Shown in pieces: positions 1-9,600 of a stretch of 64,000 nucleotides of DNA. The stretch is from Bifidobacterium sp. ESL0800. Lineage in GTDB: Bacteria; Actinomycetota; Actinomycetes; Actinomycetales; Bifidobacteriaceae. The stretch spans positions 1,426,001-1,490,000 of the forward strand of contig NZ_CP113913.1 of the NCBI RefSeq assembly GCF_029395355.1, in the 5' to 3' direction. The stretch's first letter is position 1, and every line of letters starts with the position of its first letter. Position numbers and translations under genes: made by a program. The notes under the pieces are model-generated. The model saw only the letters and a list, made by a program, of their open reading frames with translations, was not told the DNA's origin and searched no databases.

Positions 1-1933
1 TGAAGTGCTTGAATTCCTCGTCCGCCTCGGTTCTGAACGCTTGGTAGAGATCACCACCTGCAGTCCACTTACGACTCTTTTTGTGCAGTTGCTTCAGATC
101 GAAGACGTGCGAATCGATATGATCGGCGAAGGATTTGAGCAGCTTGAGCAGCGCTTGTTCAGAAAAAGTCAGATCCAGCTTGTCGTGACGCTGGGAATCG
201 GGCAAAATATCGCCGTGAATCTGGTAGGCCAACGGCAAAATCACGATCGTGTTGGTCTTTACTCCGAGCGACGAAGCGTTGCCCCGCACACGCTGCGCGA
301 CCTGGGAGGAGTCGGCCTGTGCAAGGTCGAGCCCTTCGTACCATTCGGCCTTGCCCGGGTAGATGGCGATGAGTTTCTTGCGCGTCAGGGAAAGCATCGC
401 GGCCGCCATCTGACGGGAAGCCAGTCGCCGGACGTACTTCGTACCGACGACGCGGCTGCCGAATCTGGATGACGGCGAACCTTCCAGAATGTCCATCAGA
501 TGGGCGGCGGCCACCGGCGTGATCTGCGGAATGTCGCGGTAATAATCCACCTCACCCCGGTACGATGCTTCAGGCGCGATGCGGATGAACTTGTTCATCA
601 GATAGCCCAGCGCGGCCAGCGCCACCGCAACGGAGACCACCAGCCAGATGAGATTGGCCGCGCTGACCACCGCCGCCTTCAATCGTTCGGTCTTCTCGTG
701 GCTGACGACCGCCTGCGCATGATCGCCGGATTGCGTGTGCCGCACCTTACCCATCGACGAAGCCGGCGATATCGACACCAGATCGACGTGCCGGCGGGCC
801 CCGACGTGACGCGCGTTGAACTCGATGGTGCGGCTGCCGTGGGCCGATATATCGCCGTTGCCTGCAAAATGCAGCCACTGCTGAGGCAGGTTTACCGACG
901 ATATGTCCGTCTTGCCGGACTGAGATCCATCGGATTTGGCCCGGCCTTTGGGCAGCGTCACCCGTGCGTGCAGATTGTCGACCGGCACGCTGTTGTCGTC
1001 GCCCACCGGCTCCCACTTGAAGTAGGCCACGTCGTCGTAGCGCGTGACCACATCCTTGAAGGTCATGGCGATGTCGAATTTCATGCTGTCTGCGGTATAG
1101 GTCGCCGGGATGTTCCAGCCGATCTCGATGGTATCGCCTGATTCGCCCGTGGCGCAGGTGCCGTCGTCATCGCGCGTATCGGCAGCGGCGTGGACACGCG
1201 GTTTGATTGAGGATTGGACTCGGGATTGGGAACGGGCTTCGATTGGAGCCACGAGTCGGCCTGCACGGGGACGGACCCGCTGTACGTAGCTTGAGGGGTT
1301 GTTTGAATTACCGGAATTATTGCCGCCTTGCCCTGGAACACTGGGATCATTGGAATTCAGCTGGGGGCCAACCACGCCTCCATAGGAACCATCGAACATG
1401 CCGTTGTCAATCGGACGGTCGTCATCCGTTTTCTTGCTAGGCCCGGCGGCCCCGGCGGGCTTGTAGCGCACGGAGGAGCCGCACGAGACGTTGACCGCAT
1501 ACCAGGTCCGGGCGAATTCACTGTCCCACCCGTCGTCAGGCAGGTATTTGAGATCGGAGTCGTCGGCCAGATCGCCGGTCGCATACTCCTCGCCGGTTCT
1601 GGCGTCCTTCACCGATACGTCCGTGATGGCGCTCAATTGCTTGGAATCGAGCTTGTAGCGCTGAAAGAGCTGATGCCACGGGGCTTTGTCGCCATCGCTG
1701 TCACGCCGTTTGCCCAGCTTCACATCCACATGCTCGACCACACGCAGGTCGCCGTTGGGACGCACCGTCATGTCGTAATCGAGTGACCGATAGCTCATGG
1801 TGCCATCGCCGGAAGGCGCCAGTACCAACACCACCAAAGCCGTGACCACCGCCGCGAGAATCACCGACGAGACGATGGCCCGCAGCCTCACCGACCAGTC
1901 TTTGTCCCCCTTCATAACCTCTTCTTCTTCCAT
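1..1933 (-). CDS. DUF2207 family membrane protein, 3' end outside the window
   Basis: Open minus-strand frame from an ATG at 1933 (or the in-frame ATG at 1915) that leaves the window still open. The N-terminus has one membrane segment (about residues 13-31) followed by a domain parallel to the neighbouring 858-aa protein: both contain LFQRY, LSAITDVSVK and MKFD-MTFKDVV motifs. DUF2207 proteins are predicted membrane proteins with an extracytoplasmic domain; their biochemical function is unknown. The gene starts 25 bp after the stop of the upstream paralogue and is probably co-transcribed with it and with lemA. The C-terminal Gly-rich tail of the family lies beyond the edge. Family identity is fairly sure; function is not. 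Confidence 0.8.
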   Translation of the reverse strand, partial: MEEEEVMKGDKDWSVRLRAIVSSVILAAVVTALVVLVLAPSGDGTMSYRSLDYDMTVRPNGDLRVVEHVDVKLGKRRDSDGDKAPWHQLFQRYKLDSKQLSAITDVSVKDARTGEEYATGDLADDSDLKYLPDDGWDSEFARTWYAVNVSCGSSVRYKPAGAAGPSKKTDDDRPIDNGMFDGSYGGVVGPQLNSNDPSVPGQGGNNSGNSNNPSSYVQRVRPRAGRLVAPIEARSQSRVQSSIKPRVHAAADTRDDDGTCATGESGDTIEIGWNIPATYTADSMKFDIAMTFKDVVTRYDDVAYFKWEPVGDDNSVPVDNLHARVTLPKGRAKSDGSQSGKTDISSVNLPQQWLHFAGNGDISAHGSRTIEFNARHVGARRHVDLVSISPASSMGKVRHTQSGDHAQAVVSHEKTERLKAAVVSAANLIWLVVSVAVALAALGYLMNKFIRIAPEASYRGEVDYYRDIPQITPVAAAHLMDILEGSPSSRFGSRVVGTKYVRRLASRQMAAAMLSLTRKKLIAIYPGKAEWYEGLDLAQADSSQVAQRVRGNASSLGVKTNTIVILPLAYQIHGDILPDSQRHDKLDLTFSEQALLKLLKSFADHIDSHVFDLKQLHKKSRKWTAGGDLYQAFRTEADEEFKHF

Positions 1934-1958
1934 CTGCGTTTCCAGTTATACAGCCAGC

Positions 1959-4535
1959 TCAGCGGCCGCCGAAGCTGCCGCCGCCCGAGCCGCCGCCGGA
2001 ACCACCGAAGCTGCCACCGCCGCTGAAACCACCACCGGAACCACCATCGGAGTCGCTGAAGGAGTCGGCGAACGTGGACTGGAGGGTGTCGAAGCCGGAG
2101 GCGATCTGCGAGCCGAAATCGCCCAAACCACCGAAGCTGTCAACACCGGAAAGCGCCTGCCCCGCGTCGGCGCCTGCCGCCCCATTGCCGTCGCCCACGC
2201 CGTCGACCGACGGGTAGTACGACCAGTAGAGCAGCGAATCACCGGCGTTGCCGTCCAGCCAGGACGAGTCGGTGAGGTTCGGGAACACCTGCGCCATTCG
2301 CTTGGTGACTTTCCCGCTGATTCCGAAAGCCGTGGCATAGACGAGATATTGGTCCCAAAGCGCCAGGTCGGGTACGTCGCGCTCGGAAAAGTCGCTGAAG
2401 TCCTCCATATACCGGCGCAGGCCGAGCAATTGCGTGCCCGTCTGCCTGCCCGCCGGCGTCAAGACCTTGAATTTCAACAGCCTGAAGAGGAATGCGAATA
2501 CGAAAATCACCGGCACGCCGAGGATAAGCGACAGCCCCCACTGGCCGTGGAACTGGTCGCAGACGGCCCCGTAATCGTCCGTTCCGGAACCCAATTCGCT
2601 GAAAGCGAGGCCGTCGATGATCAGAGATTCCAAAGCCCCGACGACAACCAGCACCGCGGCCGCAACGTAAGAGAACACGAAGTGCTTGGAGTACTCGCCA
2701 CTCGCGTATTCGGTGTCGACGCTGGTAAAGAACCTGTCCTGCGCCTTCGCGCCCTTCTCCCAATCGCCGAGCCGATCGTTGACCTGGCTTAAGTCGAAGG
2801 TCGGGGAACCAAGCTTGGTGGAAATGTCCATGAGCATGGTCAACAGGCTTTTCTCCGACTTCGAAAGTTTCCGTCCTTTGCCGGCAGCTCTGGACGATTT
2901 CGGCAGTACCGCGATGGTGACGGTGTCCGCCTTTTTGCCTCTGCCGAGCGCCTGGTCAAGGCATGTGCCGGCCTGCTTGCTGACGTCGGCGGCCGGGGCG
3001 GCGAGGTCGAGCCCCGAATACCAATCCGCCTTGCCCGGATACACCGCAATACGTTTCTTGCTCGCCAGCTCAAGCAGCGTGGACGCCGTCTGCCGCGACG
3101 CCAGGCTGGCGTCACCGACGTCATCCGGCATGAGATCATCCATCAGGTCGGCGGCGACGCCGGGCGTGATAGACGGGATGTCGCGCACATAATCCACGTC
3201 TCCGCGTATCCAAGCCTTCCTGTTGCTGGCGATGACCGCGGCGATACCCACCGCAAGAGCGAGAATCACGGGAAGCGCGATGTACTTCAGCAGCACAAAG
3301 CGAGTGTCGCCGCTGTTTTTGACGGAGTTCATCCGCTCATATTCCATCCACGAGACCACGTCCTCCTTCGCGGCCCTGTGGACGCGGTAGCGGACCTGGC
3401 CCATACCGTGATGGCCGAACATGGAGACCAAGTCGATATGATTCCTGGCGGGAACGTGCTCGGCACTCATCTCGATGCTGCGCTGCCCCGCTCGCCTGAT
3501 GGTGCCCTTGCCGGGATAATCCATCCACTGACGCATCGTGCCGGCTTTCGTGCCCTGCGGCAGAGAAACCTTGGCATGAAAACGCCCGATGGGGACGCCG
3601 TTGTCGTCGGCGACCGGCTCCCACTTCATATAGGCCACGTCGTTGTAGACCTTGACGACGTCCTTGAACGTCATCGTCACGTCGAATTTCATGCTTTCGG
3701 CCGACGTGGTGGTCGGAATGTTCCAGCCGATTTCGATGACGTCGCGCGCCGCACCCATTTCCGAAGGCTTTGTGCCGGGATACCAGTCGCGCGAAGAATA
3801 TTTCGTATCGGAACCTGCGTCCGAATCTGTGCCTGAATCCGTGGTATCTGAATCCGCGTTTGTATCCGTGTTCTTGTCGCCTCCGGCCTGCGTCTGCTGC
3901 CGGCTCTGCGTCTGCCCCTGCAGAATCTGCTGCCTTTGCTGCCTCTTCGCCATGTCGTCCTGCTGCTTCTTGACGTCGTATTTGGCCGAGCTCATGGCCG
4001 CGGGCCGGTAATCCACGCCGGGCTTGTCGTCATCCACATTCGCATCAGGCCCCAGATTGCGCGCGTACCAAGTCCCGGCCTGCGTCGCGTCCCAGCGTGA
4101 GCTGTGCAGGGCGTTGGGAGAATCCGCGTCGCCATGGCGATAGGTCTGGCCCGTGGTCACGTTTTTGACCGAGACGTCGGTGATGGCGCTGAGCGTGTCC
4201 TCGTCGTCCTCGATCTCATCCGCCGCTTTTCCCGGGGCGTCAGCCAAGCGGTAACGCTGGAACAGTTCACGCCACGGTTTGGCGCCGTTGTCGCCCCCCT
4301 TGCGTTTGCCCAGCTTGACGTCGATATGCTGGGTGATACGCAAATCGCCATTTGACATCACCACAGCATCGTCATCGAGCGAATTGTAGCTCATCTGGTT
4401 GCCGCTGCCGCTGCCCTGCCAGGCGCAGAACCCGTAGAAGCCGACGACGACCACAACCACCACCAGGGCCACCAGAGCCGCTTTGCCGAGCCGTTTGAGG
4501 CTGTAGACCTCGCCCATCACCACGCGCCTTCCCAC
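1959..4535 (-). CDS. DUF2207 family membrane protein with Gly/Ser-rich C-terminus
   Basis: 858 aa. There is an N-terminal membrane segment (about residues 16-36), then a long extracytoplasmic region interrupted by a Gln-rich and Asp/Thr-rich linker (about 190-245). Further membrane segments lie near 417-436 and around 625-650 and 680-700. The C-terminus ends in GGGS/GGGF repeats, as is typical of DUF2207 proteins. It lies between lemA (42 bp upstream) and a second DUF2207 paralogue (25 bp downstream), so the three genes look like one operon. LemA/DUF2207 neighbours are common in Gram-positive bacteria and are thought to work at the envelope; no enzymatic activity can be assigned. The two copies have diverged strongly, so the duplication is not recent. 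Confidence 0.85.
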   Translation of the reverse strand: MGRRVVMGEVYSLKRLGKAALVALVVVVVVVGFYGFCAWQGSGSGNQMSYNSLDDDAVVMSNGDLRITQHIDVKLGKRKGGDNGAKPWRELFQRYRLADAPGKAADEIEDDEDTLSAITDVSVKNVTTGQTYRHGDADSPNALHSSRWDATQAGTWYARNLGPDANVDDDKPGVDYRPAAMSSAKYDVKKQQDDMAKRQQRQQILQGQTQSRQQTQAGGDKNTDTNADSDTTDSGTDSDAGSDTKYSSRDWYPGTKPSEMGAARDVIEIGWNIPTTTSAESMKFDVTMTFKDVVKVYNDVAYMKWEPVADDNGVPIGRFHAKVSLPQGTKAGTMRQWMDYPGKGTIRRAGQRSIEMSAEHVPARNHIDLVSMFGHHGMGQVRYRVHRAAKEDVVSWMEYERMNSVKNSGDTRFVLLKYIALPVILALAVGIAAVIASNRKAWIRGDVDYVRDIPSITPGVAADLMDDLMPDDVGDASLASRQTASTLLELASKKRIAVYPGKADWYSGLDLAAPAADVSKQAGTCLDQALGRGKKADTVTIAVLPKSSRAAGKGRKLSKSEKSLLTMLMDISTKLGSPTFDLSQVNDRLGDWEKGAKAQDRFFTSVDTEYASGEYSKHFVFSYVAAAVLVVVGALESLIIDGLAFSELGSGTDDYGAVCDQFHGQWGLSLILGVPVIFVFAFLFRLLKFKVLTPAGRQTGTQLLGLRRYMEDFSDFSERDVPDLALWDQYLVYATAFGISGKVTKRMAQVFPNLTDSSWLDGNAGDSLLYWSYYPSVDGVGDGNGAAGADAGQALSGVDSFGGLGDFGSQIASGFDTLQSTFADSFSDSDGGSGGGFSGGGSFGGSGGGSGGGSFGGR

Positions 4536-4577
4536 GATTTCATGTTGCGTATCAGAACCATCGCTTCACCGGCAACC

Positions 4578-5156
4578 TCAGAACTTGACCTGCGGCACCG
4601 CCTTGTCGGATTCGGCGACCTGGAAATACTGGGCCTGGCTGAAGTGGAACATGCCGGCGATCACGTTGGAAGGGAACGTCTGGACGGCCGTGTTGAGCTT
4701 CTGCACCACATCGTTGTAGAACTGACGGGCGTAGGCGATCTTCTGCTCCAAATCGGAGAGTTGGTCCTGCAGCTGCAGGAAGTTCTGGTTGGCCTTGAGG
4801 TCGGGATACGCCTCGGCGGTGGCTTGCAGGGCCATCAAAGCGTTGCTCAAAGCCGACTCGGCCTGGGCACGATCGGCGGTGGTCGCAGAAGAACTGCTGG
4901 CCGCCTTGACGGCTTCAGCGCGTGCCTCGGTCACCTTCTGGAAAACCTGCGATTCGTGGGTCGCATACCCCTTGACGGTCTCGACCAGATTCGGCACCAG
5001 ATCCGTGCGCCGCTTGAGCTGCACATCAATCTGCGAGAACCCGTTCTGCACGCGGTTGCGCAACGCGACCAGATGGTTATAGGACACAATGCCCCACACC
5101 AAAAGAATGATGACGATGGCCAACACGACCAGCAATACAATTATCCCTGCGCTCAT
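4578..5156 (-). CDS. lemA: LemA family protein
   Basis: 192 aa, the normal LemA length. Residues 3-24 form an N-terminal membrane anchor, followed directly by the LemA signature region (YNHLVALRNRVQNGFSQIDV, then RRTDLVPNLVETVKGYA) and a helical bundle ending in FHFSQAQYFQ. LemA proteins are membrane-anchored helical proteins of unclear function. This is the first gene of a probable three-gene operon with two DUF2207 proteins. The ATG at 5156 is preceded by an AGAACGGAGAAGAT-type Shine-Dalgarno stretch. The family call is secure. Confidence 0.93.
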   Translation of the reverse strand: MSAGIIVLLVVLAIVIILLVWGIVSYNHLVALRNRVQNGFSQIDVQLKRRTDLVPNLVETVKGYATHESQVFQKVTEARAEAVKAASSSSATTADRAQAESALSNALMALQATAEAYPDLKANQNFLQLQDQLSDLEQKIAYARQFYNDVVQKLNTAVQTFPSNVIAGMFHFSQAQYFQVAESDKAVPQVKF

Positions 5157-5370
5157 ATCTTCTCCGTTCTCTGACGAACATGTTCAGCTGACGTCGCTTC
5201 ATTCTCGACATTCGGCTTCACCACCGGACAGCTTCTCTCACTCATGATACAAGGACCCTGGCTCTTGAAAGGCAGGGAGGCCCAGCACCTTGCCAAACGC
5301 ACTGATACAATGCTCAACGAGAGCAGATAACAGCCTTATCATCTTGAGGGCATGAAAGAGACGGCCAACA

Positions 5371-6717
5371 TTGCGTCAATGGAAGAAGCGGTCGGAAGAC
5401 ACGCAAATACCAGTATCGGACGAGAATCTATCCATCGACGACACCTCATCCCAACTCGATTCGACGCACTCCGGCCAAATACCCACCGAAAGCAACGTCG
5501 ATGACAAAGACGAAGACAACCGAGTTGAGCGCGAAAGCAAGCCGTGGTTGGACCAAAGTGACAACAGACACGGCAAAACCGGCAATAACGGGATCCACGA
5601 AGATGCCGAAAACGAGGATGAAAACAGCGATGGCGACGGCAACGAAGACAATCAGAAAGACGATACCGGATATAACGTCGCCGATGGCGATGAAGACGAT
5701 ACCGCAGAAGGCGACGACAGCGATGACGCGGACGATATCGACGACGATGAAGAAGACAGTGACGAAGACGAAGACGAAGACGACGATGACGACGACACGG
5801 ATGACGAAGACGACGATGACGACGACAGCAAAGAAAGCAGCGACAAACCCAAGTCGAAAATCGCGAGCGCTTGCGCCTTCCTCTTTGTCATAGTGCTTAT
5901 TGCCGCACCGTTCGTCCTTCCGCACCTCGGCGGCCATTCCGCCTCGTCGTCCTCGGCTTCAGACGACAAGGCATTCGAAGAGAGCGTGAGAAAATCCCAT
6001 ATCCTCAACAAGGCGAACGACACGTTCACCGCGGATATCCAGAAGCCACAAGACCAACTCGGTAACGCACTCTATATCATCACCCAAAGCAGCGGCATGA
6101 ACGGCCCAGCCGACACCATCGAGCAGGACGATCTCGACGATCTCAAGGCCGCCACGGCCACGGTGGCCAATTCGGGAAGCAAATTCACCAAAACGCAGGC
6201 CTACCGCGATTACGGCAATATCCGCAAGGCCTACCAGGCATACCAAGCCAAAAATAAGAAGTACGTCAACGTACTCAACAACTTCAGCGATTCGGTGGTC
6301 GGCTACACCGCCACCATCAAAACCTGCCAAGAGGACGCGCAAAAATACACAAACCTCAACGATGACCCCGATTCCGTCAATACCATACAGACCATCATCA
6401 CCAACTGCGAGACCTCCGCGCAAAGCGTCACCGCGTCCAAAGACCCGTTCATCAAAGCCTACGCAAACGCGTCCCTCAAACGCATGGGCAAAGCGCAAAA
6501 ACTGCTCGAGCAAATCAAAGCTCTCGGCTCACGTGACGAGATTATGAACAATCCTGAAAAATCGCAGAAATACTGGGCCATAGAAGACAAAATCAGGATT
6601 TATCTCTACGAGACCAAAGAATACGGAGACGGCAATCCCGTCTACAAAGAACTGGACGACGCGAAGCCGAGCAAGGAAATGAAAGACCTGTACACGACGA
6701 TATACACCATCAAATAA
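5371..6717 (+). CDS. Acidic single-span membrane protein of unknown function
   Basis: 448 aa if read from the TTG at 5371; no better-placed ATG in this frame precedes the acidic region. Residues 1-162 are hydrophilic and become almost pure Asp/Glu between about 75 and 155. One membrane span follows (about 164-185, ACAFLFVIVLIAAPFVLPHL). The remaining ~260 residues are helical and contain a few Cys (TCQEDAQ, TNCETS), consistent with an extracytoplasmic domain. I do not recognise a family. The topology, an acidic tail inside and a helical domain outside, suggests an envelope protein. It is transcribed divergently from lemA. The start codon is uncertain; the frame itself is convincing because of its length and domain structure. 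Confidence 0.7.
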   Translation: MRQWKKRSEDTQIPVSDENLSIDDTSSQLDSTHSGQIPTESNVDDKDEDNRVERESKPWLDQSDNRHGKTGNNGIHEDAENEDENSDGDGNEDNQKDDTGYNVADGDEDDTAEGDDSDDADDIDDDEEDSDEDEDEDDDDDDTDDEDDDDDDSKESSDKPKSKIASACAFLFVIVLIAAPFVLPHLGGHSASSSSASDDKAFEESVRKSHILNKANDTFTADIQKPQDQLGNALYIITQSSGMNGPADTIEQDDLDDLKAATATVANSGSKFTKTQAYRDYGNIRKAYQAYQAKNKKYVNVLNNFSDSVVGYTATIKTCQEDAQKYTNLNDDPDSVNTIQTIITNCETSAQSVTASKDPFIKAYANASLKRMGKAQKLLEQIKALGSRDEIMNNPEKSQKYWAIEDKIRIYLYETKEYGDGNPVYKELDDAKPSKEMKDLYTTIYTIK

Positions 6718-6764
6718 GCTGCCCCGCCCGTTTTCCATCGCTAATCGGTAGCCACTCAGTAAGT

Positions 6765-6873
6765 TGCGTTGAAAAGCACGTTTTCGGGGCCTTTTCATGC
6801 TTTTGAACGCATCGACGCTAGCTACTGCGTTGAAAAGCAGAAAAGTGAGGCCAACAATCAGCTTTTCAACGCA
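6765..6873. repeat. Two copies of a GCGTTGAAAAGC inverted repeat
   Basis: TGCGTTGAAAAGCA (6765-6778) faces TGCTTTTGAACGCA (6798-6811). A second pair, TGCGTTGAAAAGC (about 6826-6838) and GCTTTTCAACGCA (6861-6873), follows. Each pair can form a stem of 12-13 bp. The repeats lie between the acidic membrane protein and the convergent pgi gene. No T-run follows, so they do not look like ordinary terminators. Confidence 0.65.
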
Positions 6874-6905
6874 TCATACGCACGCATCATACGCTCAGAA
6901 ACACA

Positions 6906-6944
6906 AAAGTGCTCAGTCACCCGAGTATGGTGACTGAGCACTTT
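6906..6944 (-). terminator. Rho-independent terminator of pgi
   Basis: A perfect 16-bp inverted repeat (6906-6921 against 6929-6944) with a 7-nt loop. On the minus strand it is followed by TTTTGTGTTTC, giving the U-rich tail expected for termination of pgi transcription. It could also act on the convergent plus-strand transcript. Confidence 0.8.
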
Positions 6945-7009
6945 GCCCGCATTGCTACCCTCGTCCAAACATCAAGTCGGAAGAAGGCACAATGCCTCAG
7001 CGCTTTTGA

Positions 7010-8704
7010 CTACTTGCGATGCGCGCGATAGAAACGGATGAGGCTCTGGGTGGAGGCGTCCTGCGCCGCCAGCGCCTCGTCGTCCTGCGAGATCGCAGGA
7101 GTGATCTGGCGGGCAAGCTGCTTGCCGAGCTCGACGCCCCACTGGTCGAAGGAGTCGATGCCCCAGACCGTGCCCTCGGTGAAGGTGATGTGCTCATAAA
7201 GCGCGATCAGCTCGCCCAGCGAGAACGGGGTCAACGCATCGCCGAAGATCGAGGTGGTCGGACGGTTGCCGCTGAAAACGCGGGCCGGCACGATGGCTTC
7301 AGGCGTGCCCTCGGCGCGCACCTCGTCGGCGGTCTTGCCGAAAGCGAGCGCCTTGGTCTGCGCCAGATAGTTGCCCAGGAAGAGCTCGTGCACATCCTGG
7401 TCGCCGTCCTTCGCCGGGTTCGGGGTGTTGGCGAAGGCGATGAAGTCGGCGGGGATGAGCTGCGTGCCCTGGTGGATCAGCTGGTAGAAGGCGTGCTGGC
7501 CGTTGGTGCCGGGCTCGCCCCAGAAGACCTCACCGGTGTCGCAGGTCACCGGGGTGCCGTCCCAGCGCACGGACTTGCCGTTGGATTCCATCGTGAGCTG
7601 CTGCAGATAGGCCGGGAAGCGATGCAGGTACTGGTCGTAGGGCAGCACGGCATGGGTGGCCGCGTGGAAGAAGTTGCGGTACCAGACGTTCAACATGCCC
7701 ATCAGCGCAATGACGTTCTTCTCGATCGGGGTGTTGGCGAAGTACTCATCCATCTCGTGGAAGCCGGCGAGGAATTCCTCGAAGCGCTTCGGTCCGCAGA
7801 CGATGGCGATGGAGGTGCCGACCGCGGAATCCACGGAATAGCGGCCGCCGACCCAGTTCCAGAAGCCGAAGGCGTTGGTCGGGTCGATGCCGAACTCCTC
7901 GACGCCCTTCAGGTTGGTGGAGACTGCGATGAAGTGCTTGCGGATGGCTTCGGCGCGCTTGGCGTCGCTGCCGTCGATGGCGCCGGAGGCCTTGAGGCCG
8001 TTCAAGAGCCAGGTGCGGGCCTCGCGAGCGTTGGTGAGCGTCTCGAGGGTGGTGAAGGTCTTGGAGACGACGATGAACATCGTGGTCTCGGGGTCGAGGT
8101 CCTTCGTCTTCTCGGTGATGTCGTTGGGGTCGATGTTGGAGACGTAACGGGCGGAAATGCCGGCGTCTGCGTAGGGCTTGAGGGCCTCGTAGACCATGAC
8201 CGGGCCCAGGTCGGAGCCGCCGATGCCGATGTTGACGACAGTCTCGATCTTCTTGCCGGTCACGCCGCGCCATTCGCCGCTGCGTACCTTGTCGGCGAAC
8301 GCGTAGATGCGGTCGAGCACCTCGTGCACGTCCTTGACCACGTCCTGGCCGTCGACGATGTACTTGCCTTCGTCCGAAACCGGTCGGCGCAGCGCGGTGT
8401 GCAGCACGGCGCGGTCCTCGGTGTTGTTGATATGGACGCCGGAATACATGGCCTTGCGGCGATCCTCGAGGTGCACGGCCTTGGCAAGGTTAGCGAAGAG
8501 CTGCAGGGTCTCGGGCTTGATGAGGTCCTTGGAGAGGTCGAAGTGCAGATCGCCGGCATCGAAGCTCAGCTCTTCAACGCGGTTGGGTTCGTCGGCAAAC
8601 CACTTCTTGAGGTCGATGCCTTCGCTCTGTAGTTCGTCAAAATGCTTTTGCAGCGCCGCCCACTCCGGGGTCTTGGTGGCGTCGATAGGAGGATTGATGG
8701 CCAT
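7010..8704 (-). CDS. pgi: Glucose-6-phosphate isomerase
   Basis: 564 aa, full length for the large PGI form. It interconverts glucose 6-phosphate and fructose 6-phosphate in the cytoplasm, feeding the fructose-6-phosphate phosphoketolase shunt in bifidobacteria. Visible signatures are [10 protein letters not shown] (sugar-phosphate binding), the [10 protein letters not shown] loop, the [11 protein letters not shown] segment, the ESNGKSV motif and the C-terminal [14 protein letters not shown] signature. The ATG at 8704 follows GAAAGGACC at a normal distance. A strong terminator lies 66 bp past the stop. It is monocistronic as far as can be seen. Confidence 0.97.
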   Translation of the reverse strand: MAINPPIDATKTPEWAALQKHFDELQSEGIDLKKWFADEPNRVEELSFDAGDLHFDLSKDLIKPETLQLFANLAKAVHLEDRRKAMYSGVHINNTEDRAVLHTALRRPVSDEGKYIVDGQDVVKDVHEVLDRIYAFADKVRSGEWRGVTGKKIETVVNIGIGGSDLGPVMVYEALKPYADAGISARYVSNIDPNDITEKTKDLDPETTMFIVVSKTFTTLETLTNAREARTWLLNGLKASGAIDGSDAKRAEAIRKHFIAVSTNLKGVEEFGIDPTNAFGFWNWVGGRYSVDSAVGTSIAIVCGPKRFEEFLAGFHEMDEYFANTPIEKNVIALMGMLNVWYRNFFHAATHAVLPYDQYLHRFPAYLQQLTMESNGKSVRWDGTPVTCDTGEVFWGEPGTNGQHAFYQLIHQGTQLIPADFIAFANTPNPAKDGDQDVHELFLGNYLAQTKALAFGKTADEVRAEGTPEAIVPARVFSGNRPTTSIFGDALTPFSLGELIALYEHITFTEGTVWGIDSFDQWGVELGKQLARQITPAISQDDEALAAQDASTQSLIRFYRAHRK

Positions 8705-8973
8705 ATTATTAAGGTCCTTTCATCACGTGCCGCGGGGGCTTCATGGCTTTGTCGTTGCTTATCCGAAAATGCCGTTTCCCCGCTTGCTACATAGCACCAA
8801 GTTACTCACAAAAGCGGACACAACAGCACAAAAAGCGTCGTGCCGATAAACCCTGTTGCACGACCGATTTCAAACTCAATCAACAACTTTTCAAGCGTAA
8901 TAAAAATCCACGTTCCACGAGGCACCATCTACCGAATGAGAGGTAAACAGACGTATATCGACACCGCTAAAAT

Positions 8974-9306
8974 TCAGGCGCCCACCAAGACACGGCCGCT
9001 GACCAACCGATTAAGGCTCACCTTTTCCTCAGCAGCTTCAAGCACCAGTTCACGGTGCTGCTCCGGAGTGACCCGCACGACGAACCTTCCGGAATAGTGA
9101 CGGTCCGCGATGGGATCAGGCACCTTCTCACCATTGGCTTGCATATCGGCCACTGTTTCCGCCGTCATATCAAGGATGCCCTGAAACGCTTCAATCTGGC
9201 TGGAAGACAGCCATGAAAGACTCGGAAACTCTGCGACCGTGCCCACGAATTCGCCATCTTCCGGACTCCAACTGACTCGATATGTGTAATGATGAATATC
9301 GCTCAT
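8974..9306 (-). CDS. hicB: HicB family antitoxin
   Basis: 110 aa. The N-terminal half (YRVSWSPEDGEFVGTVAEFP) is the partial RNase-H-like fold typical of HicB. The C-terminal part (RFVVRVTPEQHRELVLEAAE...SLNRLVSGRV) resembles a ribbon-helix-helix or HicB DNA-binding segment. Its start overlaps the end of the upstream toxin gene by 4 bp, the usual hicA-hicB coupling. It should neutralise HicA and repress the operon through the palindrome upstream of hicA. The family call is good; activity is untested. Confidence 0.85.
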   Translation of the reverse strand: MSDIHHYTYRVSWSPEDGEFVGTVAEFPSLSWLSSSQIEAFQGILDMTAETVADMQANGEKVPDPIADRHYSGRFVVRVTPEQHRELVLEAAEEKVSLNRLVSGRVLVGA

Positions 9307-9566
9307 TTTTTTCCTAACGTATGGTCATCGACCATTTTATCTATGGCCTTCAGGATCTGACGAACTTGGTACGCCTTCGCCTTGCCATGCTCGTTTTGGA
9401 TATTTACCCTCGGATTACCCGGCCAAGTCGTCTTGTAGAGGCAATGGATCGTGGAACGCTGGCAAGGTCGGCCGAAATAGGCCTCGCACACCTTCTGCAA
9501 ATCTTCATAGCGCACGCCTTTCGGGCTGCTGCGCATCTTCCCGACCAGCTTCCCTATATCTCCCAT
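9303..9566 (-). CDS. hicA: HicA-like toxin (mRNA interferase)
   Basis: 87 aa, small and basic. The segment KLVGKMRSSPKGVRYEDLQK followed by GRPCQRSTIHCLYKTTWPGN, then KAKAYQVRQILKAIDKM, matches the HicA dsRBD-like fold: an N-terminal helix, a beta strand with a conserved His, then a C-terminal helix that follows the motif for loading onto HicB. HicA toxins cleave mRNA in the cytoplasm. The gene overlaps hicB by 4 bp. The ATG at 9566 directly abuts a 34-bp palindrome, so the transcript may have a very short leader. Confidence 0.8.
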   Translation of the reverse strand: MGDIGKLVGKMRSSPKGVRYEDLQKVCEAYFGRPCQRSTIHCLYKTTWPGNPRVNIQNEHGKAKAYQVRQILKAIDKMVDDHTLGKK

Positions 9567-9600
9567 TGCACCATAGTATCACTATTGACACTATAGTGCA
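9567..9600. promoter_or_regulatory. Palindromic operator of hicAB
   Basis: A 34-bp inverted repeat immediately upstream of the hicA start. Only three symmetric pairs plus the centre deviate from perfect dyad symmetry, and the arms are TGCACTATAGTGTCA-like. TATAGT and TACTAT inside it could serve as -10 elements. Autoregulation through an operator overlapping the promoter is typical of HicB antitoxins. Confidence 0.6.

Noticed and set aside
7019-8632. A 537-codon plus-strand frame opposite pgi
   Set aside because: Antisense shadow with Val/Gly/Asp-rich composition; pgi on the other strand is unambiguous.
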